A DNA stretch of 64,000 nucleotides from Paragordius varius (taxonomy: Eukaryota; Nematomorpha), in NCBI GenBank assembly GCA_964247055.1, contig OZ176056.1, positions 1,612,001 through 1,676,000 of the forward strand, in the 5' to 3' direction. The notes under the pieces were generated by a model. That model saw only the letters and a list, made by a program, of their open reading frames with translations, had not been told where the DNA came from and did no database searches. Position 1 is the first letter of the stretch; the number at the start of each line of letters is the position of its first letter. The position numbers and the translations under genes are program-made. Positions 1 to 10,335 of this stretch are shown here, one piece after another.

Positions 1-2160
1 CATAACATTGTTTATTGCAAAAGATTGGGATTAAGAGTGTGTATTTGGATTTAAAAAATTATATTGGGCAAATAAAAAATGCCAAATTATAAACTTTTAT
101 TGAGGACTACTTTTTTGGGTAAAAAAAATATTTTTTTTCTTTAATAAAATACCAATTTAAGCTAAGGAAAGTATTATTAAACACTTTTTATTATCCGTTT
201 TAAAATCTAACTAGGGTTTACCGGTTTAAAAACGTATCAGTAACCCATTTAAAAATTGTTTTAATATCAAAAAACTGAAGCATAATTAGGATTACCTCTT
301 TATTGCCTTAATTAACCACCATCTATTTAATGTGAAAAGAAGACAAAAAACAATCGTGTACTCCTAAACTCGCAATTCCGCCTTTGCGGATATTAACTTA
401 GCCTTTGCAAATCAAAGTTTTTGTATTTTTGCCAATATTTATTTGCCATATTAAAAATTTCTCTTTATAAACATCAATACCATCCTTAAGATAAGTTTAA
501 TTTATAAGAAATTATTTTAAACTGACAACCAAAAACTTACTCATTAACACGCATTCTTTGCGGATATTAACTTAGCCTTTGCAAATCAAAGTTTTTGGAT
601 TTTTGCCATTATTTGTCAGATAAACAAGCAATTCTTAAAATTTATCTTATTTAGTTAGATTTATAAGTTTATTTTAACCCAAAAAAACTTACTCATTAAC
701 ACGCATTCCACCTTTGCGGACATCGACTAAGCCTTCACGAATTAGGGTTTCCGCAATATTTTCGGCATAAACATCTTTTCCAACATACACATTTCCATAT
801 TCACGGCCAGTTGTGGGTACTTTGTAATCGATGGTGAAACACACTTCACGACCAATCAATCGACGTCTAAGGTACTCACGTGCTTCCCAAGCATATGGCT
901 AAATGGAGCGTTTATAAAAAATGGCGTTTTTAAAGTTTTAATGTATAAGTTAAAGTAAATTATTCTAAAAAAACATATTTTATTTAAAGAAAACCATGTT
1001 TTATAAATAAACTATATGTTTTTTTAATTTTTTTGGTCAAAAAACGAAGCTATCGTTATAGATGTCAAAATAAGCAATAGAAATGTAAATAAGTAATTGC
1101 ATTAGATATGAGAATTGTACACAGACACACGTAAAGTTAAAAGATGATTTTTTAAAAAGGAAACTATACGGAATTCATTTGAGCAGCGGTACTCAAACCG
1201 CGGGCCTAAAAATAGCTTTTTTATGCCCCCAAATTAGTTATAAAATTTTATCGGAATTATATAATGCAACAAAATATATATTTTTTGCATCCGATTGAAT
1301 TTTTTTAGGGTATACCGGTTTATTGTGTTGAATTGATAAGAAATAGTGAATTAAATCAATAACGTACATAACTATATATCCAATTCATATGGGGTCAATC
1401 AAAGATCAAAAAATAGAATTTTCTTGATTCAACAAATGTTTTTATTCTTAACCTTTATAATATTGTATATTTATAATTTGAAGATGGTTTAACTAAAATA
1501 TATATGTTATGTATTGACCTATAAAAAACATCCGCCTAACTTTATAAATTTCATGCATAATTAAATATACTATAAATAAAAATATTTATGTAAACACCCA
1601 ATTAATCTATAAATCACAATTAAACTGAAAAAATGTAAACTTAAAAATATTAAAAAAAAAATTTTTTGGAGAATTTACTTCATCAGCTGTTGCATCTGCC
1701 ATAGGTGTCGGTCTCCTTCCCAAACGTGGCGCATTTATATTGGTTAAACAAAGTTGTCTTTCAGCTGGTGGGCCATCGGGTTTTGGGCAACCCCGTAAAA
1801 TTATTGCGTCTCCTGATAAAACCTTTAAATAATGAAAATAAATTTAAAATACAATTTTTAATTTGGATTTAAATTACTTTTTAAGAAAGTTATGACATAA
1901 AAAGATATCTAATTAATATCAAAATAAATTTTTAAAAAATCAAAAGCAGAAAACTATATTGGCTAAAAAGTAAAATATTAAATTAGTTAATTATATGTGG
2001 ACATAATATTTTTAATAACAATTGTTAAAATCCGTAAAATAACGATAAAGAAAAATTAAAAGAATCAAATGAAAGTATAAATAAAATTTTTTAAAATAAC
2101 CTGTTTAACGATTCCATAGTGCAAAACAATGGTTGGGGCAGTTTGAGTTTGTGATGACAT
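1..2160 (-). CDS. SND1: Tudor-SN / staphylococcal nuclease domain protein 1, 5' part only
   Basis: SND1 is a cytoplasmic RNA-binding protein with repeated staphylococcal-nuclease-like domains and a Tudor domain, acting in RNA decay, splicing and transcription co-activation. Three exons are readable on the minus strand: 2160-2101 (start MSSQTQTAP, then HYGIVKQ), 1822-1679 ([11 protein letters not shown]...[20 protein letters not shown]) and 898-693 ([20 protein letters not shown]...[12 protein letters not shown]...[11 protein letters not shown]). They keep frame (60, 144 and 206 nt). Together they cover the start of the first SN-like domain and match the animal SND1 N-terminus residue for residue in many places. 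The start is the only in-frame Met before the conserved GIVK motif. The exon 3 donor is GTAAGT at 692; the rest of the gene lies beyond the left edge. Identification is firm; splice sites are inferred. Confidence 0.93.
350..625 (-). repeat. Two decayed tandem echoes of SND1 exon 3 end plus adjoining intron
   Basis: The exon 3 donor region (start of the intron and last ~70 coding bases, about 660-770) recurs twice further into the intron, near 500-625 and 350-455, spaced roughly 165 bp. The motif TTTGCGGATATTAACTTAGCC is shared by both copies and is a diverged form of the sequence at 712-734. The nearer copy also keeps the intron start and the GTAAG donor. Neither copy keeps an open frame matching the exon, so these look like pseudo-exons rather than alternative exons. 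Confidence 0.72.
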
Positions 2161-2629
2161 TATGACAGTTAAAATTTAAAATTTATTAAGGATAAGCTCT
2201 CTAAGAATGAAATGTTTAAATGGGGCTTAAAATTAAATTGTGTCACGTTGCAAATACGAATAAAGGTAAAACAGATAAAAGTTAAATAAATGTTAAAAAT
2301 ATAAGCATGTAACAACCTCGATATTTATATTTAATTTTTTTATTAATATATATGTTTAAAAAACTTTTTATAATAAGGTATTTTAATAAAAATAATTTTC
2401 AAGTTTATTGGGAAAAATTTTTAATCTAAAGGTAAAAAAATGAGTAAACAAGGGCCTAATATAAAATCAAATTAATAAAATGCTTCTGGATAGATCTTAT
2501 AAGTAATAAAAAAATTGCAAATGGCAAAGAATTTGATATTTAATTAACATTTCATAATATTTTCCCTTTTGTGCAGTAGTTTATAACACCTCATTTTGTA
2601 AATAATCTAAAGTTTGATTGTTATTTAAG

Positions 2630-2830
2630 TTTAAATTTAATTATTAAACATTGTTCTCATGTATCACACATGTAAAGATTCAAAAGTTATGTGACTTCTA
2701 GAAAATTGGGATCCCACGATTTAACCGAACAGCTGATAAAACCAAAATATATCTATTTGCTAATAATATGTAGCCAGAAAGCTTTTTATTAATAATTTAC
2801 ATATTCTCCATATTATTATACATTTTATTG
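2630..2830. repeat. Dispersed unclassified repeat, copy 1
   Basis: About 200 bp containing ATTAAACATTGTT, AACAGCTG and ATATCTATTTG in the same order and spacing as a stretch at 36840-37040. Divergence is high and no terminal repeat was recognised, so the family is unknown. The flanks (2161-2629 and 2831-2972) show nothing recognisable. Confidence 0.45.
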
Positions 2831-2976
2831 CCTGTTGCATTAGCGATTTAAAAAAAGTATAGTATTTTATATTTTTCAAAATTTTTGTAAAATACGCTTA
2901 GAAGACTCAAAAAAAGCATTAATATCTTATGCTTTGTTCAAGTTACAAATCACTCTATGTAATAAAACAACATTAA

Positions 2977-3530
2977 CACTTCGATTATTGGGGTACCTAA
3001 ATACCCCAGACTAAATTAAATTAATATTTTAAAAAATTACAGAAGGAAACGGTCCCAATTTAAATTTATGCTTCTATCCTGATAAAAATTATATAAATAT
3101 GCCAAAATATCTTGATAAAATTTTGTTTTGAAAAAAAAGTTCCATCTGAAACTACTTCGACGCCATTTTTATTTTACAAAATTTTTGCAAAATATCGTCT
3201 TTATTTAATTTTAAGGGCAAAACTAAAGCTAATTTTTTATATAATTTACATCTAACATTGATAGAAACAGAAAAAGCGGGTTAATTTGTATTATTTTACA
3301 ATTTGACACATGTCACGTTGACGAAATTTTTACCTTTCGGTTTTAGCTTAAAATAAGTAACAACAAGTATTTTTGAATAATTTTTTTATATATTTCAATT
3401 TATTAATGTTATCGAAGTGCAAAATTTTGCCATGGTTTCGAATATTTCCATATTTGATTTTAAACAGGTCTGGGGTATCCAACTACCCATTTGATTCGAA
3501 GGACTAAAATGAGTGTGTTGTATCCAAGTG
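2977..3530 (+). mobile_element. TTAA-flanked MITE (piggyBac-like termini), copy 1
   Basis: A non-autonomous element of about 554 bp. It starts CACTTCGATT and ends GTATCCAAGTG, flanked on both sides by TTAA (2973-2976 and 3531-3534). Inside both ends lie complementary stretches around GGGGTATCTAAATACCCC and GGGGTATCCAACTACCC. The interior is closely similar to copies at 48581, 49601 and 63569 and to the inverted copy at 29990. No coding capacity. TTAA target sites are typical of piggyBac-type transposases; the assignment is inference. Confidence 0.8.
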
Positions 3531-4149
3531 TTAAAAGGTGATGGAGTGTTAACTTTAATTCTTATATAATTTCCAAAATGTTGATTTTAACTTTTGTACG
3601 TTTTATCTCAATTACATAGCTATTACACAGATTCGGATTCGACAGTTTTGTTAACTGAATCGATTAAAAAAATATCATTTTAACTCACCTTCTATAAATT
3701 AGAGTAATTTGGGCTGCGTTTCGGGGTGTCACGGCCCATATAAATACATTTGTTGATATTTTATTTAAAATACTCCCCAATTTAATTTATAGTATTTCGC
3801 GTTTTAACCACTATGGTCCGATTTTGATTTCCAGCATAAAAATTGCTTTTTTGAGCCATGAGCTGAGTAGATTTTAAACTGCTGTTGTGTGTCGACTACC
3901 GGAGTTTGACTTCCAAAAGTAGACATTTATTATTGATATCAGTGGGAAGGTAAGTGATAATGCTTTAATGCATGGAGATCATTCCTCTTTAACGGTCCAA
4001 CACATTCATTGTCCTTCGAGTTTAATGTCATTGGTTACCCCAAGCCTGTAAATTAAATACTTCAGAAAAAGCGTAACCATGGCAAAGTCACTTATATAAC
4101 ATTAAAATATACAGTTTACAGTCTCTTTCCTTTTTTATTTAAGATTAAA

Positions 4150-4300
4150 GATTTAATATTCTATCCGGACTGTGAAGGCTTTAACACTCGCCTGCCCAGG
4201 GCTGACAGTGATGATGGAAAAATTGCGTAGTTTCGGGGCTAGAACTCCGGCACGAAGTGTAAGAGCCTGGCGCCTTACCTACTACCTACTACACCATTAT
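4150..4300 (-). mobile_element. tRNA-derived SINE-like fragment
   Basis: This GC-richer island reads on the minus strand like a degenerate tRNA: GTAGGTAAGGCGCC (D-arm or A-box-like), then AGTTCTAGCCCCG (close to the B-box consensus GTTCGANNCC), followed by a non-tRNA tail with CACTGTCAGCCCTGGGCAG. A weaker relative of the tail (TCTGCTCAGGATGGACAGTG) occurs near 22540. No cloverleaf with proper pairing could be drawn by eye, so it is not called a tRNA gene. Confidence 0.4.
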
Positions 4301-4324
4301 AACAATAGTAAACCAAATTATAAA

Positions 4325-4673
4325 AAAATATATAAAAATACTTGATATTACTTATTTTAAGGTAAAACCCAAAGCTAAAAATTTAGTCTACATTATATGT
4401 GTGCATTACTTATATTAAAAAATAAAATAAAACACTATTTATTTCTATCTCTGTTAGATGTGATTAAAATAAAAAATTATCTTTTAATTCAATAAAAACA
4501 ATATTTGAGCGAATGTTGTGAAATAAAAATGGCATCGAAATAGTTTGATATGCAACTTTTACAACTAAATTTTAAGACTTAAAAAAATGGGACCATTTCT
4601 TTCAGTAGTTTTTCAAAAATATCAACTTAAATATAGTGTGGGGTGTTTAGTTATTCCAATTTAAATCAAAGTG
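4325..4673 (-). mobile_element. Truncated, diverged copy of the TTAA MITE
   Basis: Inverted relative of the element at 2977. The minus strand from 4673 begins CACTTTGATTTAAATTGG and continues through the same interior order (ACTACTGAAAG, ATGGTCCC, TTAGATGT) before losing similarity near 4325. The other terminus is missing. It looks older than the full copies. Confidence 0.6.
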
Positions 4674-6192
4674 GTAATAATAGAGATAGACTCATAACTG
4701 TATTATAATATTTTGATTAAGTTTTGTCCAATATAATTCACTGCAGCATCATCGGCGATTAAAAACATCCTTTGATCGGCACCCATAATATGAAATAAAT
4801 TCGGTTAAAATTGTAATCTAAAACCTTATTGTGATAAGGAATATTTATTTGTAAAATTTTAGTTGTTTTTAAATATTGATAACATTTGTTTGGGCATTTT
4901 ATAGCATTTATGCAGTTTTCCCATCATTTACTCTTAAGTTTACCAAAGATTACATAGACTGCAATATTTAGTTTTAAAATTTTAGTTTGGATAGCGAAAA
5001 TAACACTTTCAGACCAAAAAATTGTGTTCAGTTGCATTTGTGATAACACCCCAAATAACTAAACTTTAGAGATCTATTAAAGTTTTAAGCCGTTACACTA
5101 ACTAAGGACCTATATTTATATTCCAATTAACTTTAATTAAAAAAGGAAATAGTAAATCTCTATTTTTCTAATAATATCGGCTTATCATAATAACGACCAA
5201 GTCACATCTTAACAGTCAGCTGCAGTATTCACAAATTTAAGCGATATAAATTTAATCCAAAATATAATCGTATACAATTGTAAAGTCAAGTGGGAAAAAG
5301 GTTGATAAAACGTTTCTTTTGACGGACATATACGACTTTCATAAATATTTTTAGATCAAATTAATCAACAATTTCATTTAATAAATGATGTTGTATCGCA
5401 AGCAAAGGATTTAACAATTTTATTTATATTTTTTACCATATACCAATAAGTATGTATCAATTTATTCCTTAAATATATTTATATAATAAAGGTTTTTTTA
5501 TAAAATAATAATGTATGTGTGAAAAATAATACGATTCAAAGAGAACAGAAAATCAATTAAAAGATTGAGCATTTCTTTGGAAATTTATAATTACAATAAT
5601 TTAAATATCCGGTTTGTTTATTTAATTATTAAACAGATGTTTAAATTTGAGGTATGTATTTCCTTTGGAATTGATCGTTTAATATAATCTGATAAATAAC
5701 CCAATAATTTGTTTGTCTTCTTTTAATATAACATTGTTGAAGGGTAGATTTAAATCCAATATTATCATTTTGATAGAAATCGGTATAATTTATTGCGTTT
5801 GAAGTTGATTGTAGATTTATGCAATCCAAATTAGACTTGATTGTATAGGTATTTAAGTATTCTAATCCTATTAAATAAAAAATATTATATAAAAAAACTC
5901 TAACAATAACAATTTTAATTAGAAATAATAAAAATTCTTACCTGAAATACTGGCTAATAAGTGAGGTGAATATCAAGCATATTATTTGACCAAATTCCAT
6001 AGATTATCCATTTATCATTAATTTTTAATACTTTTCAGGAAGACTTCTTTAATATTTTTGCATATTTTTTGGCTATTTAGGAATATAAATAATCCATCCA
6101 CACAAAGATCAAATTTGCAATTAATAACAGGTAGATTTTCGTTTTTGTAACCAAACCAAAGCTAACTTAAATTATTTATAAAACTAATAATT
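4674..6192. other. Intergenic, nothing recognised
   Basis: AT-rich sequence between the truncated MITE and the PHF12-like stop codon. A short minus-strand open frame at 5641-5829 has no recognisable motif and no convincing splice link to PHF12. Around 4640-5060 there is weak inverted similarity (GGGTGTTTAGTTATT against AACACCCCAAATAACTAAA) suggesting another old foldback. No RNA gene was seen. Confidence 0.5.
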
Positions 6193-9158
6193 TTAGCGTT
6201 TATTATGAGGGTATTTTGGCATTTCGCTTTTCACATTACACAGGAATGTGCATAGTTTGACAATCAAAGATCTTATATCATTACTGCTATGTACATTTTT
6301 ATTAACTTTGTCAAGTAAATTTTTTACGTTTCTATGTTCTGAAAGTTGGCTTTTATGATTATCATTATTGCAAACAATAATATGATCTTTGGAAAAATCT
6401 AGAAGAATTTTTTCAGGCACATTGAAAAGACCAAATTTGGGATTTAAAAGACAATTCAATTGGTTGATTTGCTGCCAAAAATAAAAAAATATTTTATAAT
6501 ATTTATGTTTACAGTAAAATTAAAATTATCCAGACAAAACGTAAAAACATAAAGATAAATATTTTTTTCAAAAAAATAATCATACCTTTTTAAACCTAAA
6601 TTTTTCCTATTATATAATTGCAATGGTGAAATCAATTGAGTTAATAATACACTCTATGTCATAATTGTTTAAAACAATAATGAGTAATATTAAGATAAAT
6701 TAAAAATTTCAAAAGTGTGGTTGTCTTTTGAGAGATAATATTTGTTATATTTTTACACCTTGTCCGTATAATTTCAATTTTTACTGTAATTAGTTAACGA
6801 TAGTTTTTAAAACTTAAAATTTAAATAATATATATATCAACAAAAATCCACTATTATAAGTATAAATATTAAAGTATCAAAAAAAAATTGGGTATATATA
6901 TATTTTTAATAAATATTTTCAATTATATATACCCTGTCAGGAAAATAAAATTCATTTTCCAGTTTTCTCAAGGGATCATAAAAATTAAAATCCAATGCTA
7001 TTTCACGTTGTAGGTTAAAGGGTGGATGCCTTCGCTTAACTTTATGGAAAAAGGCATTCATGGTTGCCAAATGCAGAATTGAAATGACATTTTTATCATT
7101 AAAATCATCTTTATTTAAGCGTTTTGCGGTTTTTGAGAAATTATTTTTGCAGGTTATAATTTTATTATTGCTAAAATTATTTATCTTTTTTGGTCCATAC
7201 ACTGTGTTACAGTATTGAGCAAAATAGGGTATATTTAAGTCCCATATAGCGATACGATCTGTTAGAGTCTCATGACTATTTAAAAATTTTTCCTCCTATA
7301 AAAAAATATTAGTTAAAAAGGTTTGTTTTACAGAATATTAAAATCATAAAATATATAAATATTTATTTTTAAAAATATATATTTATATACTTATTCTAAT
7401 TAAACTATAAATTTTAATTAACCATATTTTATAATGGGAATAGCTTTTTAAAATTTACCCTAAATCAGATAAAAATAAATCCATTTTTTAATATCTCTGT
7501 ATAATTCAATAAATCTAACGTATTTTAAAAACTTTTTTAATGATATCTTATGCCCACATTTTTAAAACCAAAAAATATTAATTTTAATTATATTAAACTC
7601 TACTATTCCCTTACAAGAAAAATTTTTTATATTACATATACAATATAAACATAATAAAATATAAACTAATTTAAAACCTAAAATTAACAGCATTTTATAA
7701 AAAAAATCGTAAATATCTTTAATTTTTTTATGAAAAACTAATAGGAAAATATTAAAATGTTAAAAAACCAAAATATTTTCCACATGATTAGGGCATATCC
7801 AACTCAAATTCGCCGACAAGCAAGTTAAAGGAGGCGACAAGCAATCCATATGGTAATATAATGGACAATAATCACATTGAATAAGGGGGGCGGATATGTA
7901 CGATCTGTAAAAATATAAAAATAAATTAAAATTAATAAAAACATTATTTTTTATAAAAAAAAATTATAGTTGTTAATTATTTAACTGTTTTTATAAAATT
8001 AAAAATACATAAAAAGTAAAAAATAATTATCTTTTTATTAAAAATACAACTATTTTTGACCCTTATTTGACATTAAAATAATACATAAAGTATACCAATT
8101 TTATCTCAAATCCTTATGTTTTGTATTTATAAAATTAATAATGTTATTAAAAAATATGGTTGTTTTTATGAAAAAAATAAACTTTGGCTTTTCATATTTG
8201 TCTTTATAAATAACTCTATCATGATTTTGATATACGGTTCTTTCTGATTTTATACTTTCAATTATTAATGTAAAATTAATAATATTTGTTTGTTTGTTAT
8301 TATAATTTTTACCGTAAATATTAAACAACAATTTATAAATTAAATTTCTTAAAAAAAAACTTGTATTACATACTTTGTACAAACAAAACACCGGGGTATT
8401 TTATTTTTGCAATGTAATTCATTATAATCGCTGAGATTAGTTTTTGCAAAAATCAGTTGATCTGCATTAGGTTCCTGAGTAGGGGTGCCGATAGTTTTTG
8501 TTTCCGACATATTATTTATAAGTACACATATTTGACTTACAGTTTTATTAACCTAAAAAGTAAAATTTAAAAATGAAGTTATATAAAGATACAAAATGGA
8601 AATTTAAGAGAGAATTATATTTTTCTAAAGAGACAACCATATATTTTAAATATTACTATTTTAAATATAACTTATTAGCTTTGATTGTAAAGCAAGGAAA
8701 AAGATGTAAATTGGTTAAAAACTCACCTTTATATGTTTCATAATGTAATCTTAAAGTGGTATATTATAAAATATAAAAACCTTTAAAATGGATGGCTATT
8801 TTCGCAAAAATATATTTATTTATTTAATTTTACGTTTTATCGGTATATAATTTAAATTTTTATTATAAAATTATTGAGATGCAAAACATTAAAAGTAAAA
8901 CAATGATATTTTTATAAAAAATACCACATTTTTTGAATCTAAAGTTAATGTTAATTTATGATTTAAAAATTGATGGTAGCATAATCAAATTATATTTGAA
9001 AATTAAAATCATGTTAAAAAAGGAAAAACTTTAAATAAATACATTCTAAAAAAAGTAAAAAGTCAATATTATATATTTTACCTAATTTTCTAGTATTATT
9101 TTTATTAGAATTGTAAATTGGTCTATATTTCACAATTATAATCAACAAGTTTAAAAAA

Positions 9159-9206
<48 letters not shown>

Positions 9207-10300
9207 TTTCTTTAACATAAAAAAATTCTTGTCTTTTAATATAATTTATTTTAATTTATTCTAATTTTTTACCGTATTAAATGCGTTAACAATGTTTGCT
9301 TTATGATTCGAAGTTCGGTTAAGAATATTTGGTCCATATTTAATTGTTACCACATCTTTGATTAAGGTTGCGTTATGATTTAAACCATTATTATTAAAAT
9401 TATCAAGTGAATTATTGATTTTTTGTATCGTATTTTGAGCACAATTTTCAGTTTTTTGCGTAAATTTTACATTTTCTTGTACCGAATCCGGAGAGACTTT
9501 TTTTCTTCGATTATTAACATAAGTAGGGACTTTATCTTTATTCTTATTAAAATTATCTTTTGGGTTTTCTAAAGCTAAGTTTTCTGGTCTTTTAAAATTT
9601 TTGCCAGGTAAAAAATTATTAATTTGTTCTTGAGAATTATTATCATTAATTTTGGTTTCCATTTTTGATGATTTCGTATTCATAGCAGTAATCAAAGGCA
9701 ATGTATATTGAATTTTGGGTAAACCTATAAAGATGCAAATTAAATAAAAAATTAAATTAACATATGATGTGTGTGTTAAATTTGGCTTAAATTAAATTGA
9801 GCGTTAGAAAAAATAATTTTATTATTGTCAAATTTTACGATTTTTTAATCAATATATATGATGTGAAACTCTATGAGACTGCTTATGACATGTTAATGAT
9901 TTACTAAATTTTAATTGTGATACTTATTGAATAACCGTAAATTTTTAACCATAACTAAAATAAAAGACAAATATTTGCAAGATAATCAATTATACTTTTT
10001 TATAAACTTAGAAATATAATCCTACATAAACTATTAAAGAAAGATTCCAATTTTTTCCTTATTTTGCAACCCAAAGCTATGATTTATAATAAAATTAGGA
10101 TTAAAAAAAGTGTAGATGATGTCGTTTAAATAAGAGATCGCATCTTTAAATAATACTAATATTATTAATAATTTATTGTGACTAAAAAATGTATTCAAAA
10201 AAAATAAATTAAAAACAGTTTTTATACTATTTTCATATAGCAATTTTTACTGCTCAGAGCAATTATAATCTTTAAACTGTTAATTAGGCACTATTTTAAT

Positions 10301-10335
<35 letters not shown>

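Noticed and set aside
350-625. SND1 echoes as mutually exclusive alternative exons
   Set aside because: The copies have stops in the matching frame and lack acceptors, although one keeps a donor.
5641-5829. 62-codon minus-strand frame downstream of the PHF12 stop, considered as an extra last exon
   Set aside because: No similarity to the PHF12 FHA-like end, no convincing acceptor, and exon 11 already ends with a stop at the expected place.
8101-8391. 96-codon minus-strand frame
   Set aside because: It runs through the donor of PHF12 exon 8 into the intron; the conserved reading leaves at 8374.
9261-9701. 146-codon minus-strand frame as a separate gene
   Set aside because: It is exon 7 of the PHF12-like gene; acceptor at 9725-9726 and donor at 9272 keep phase with exons 6 and 8.
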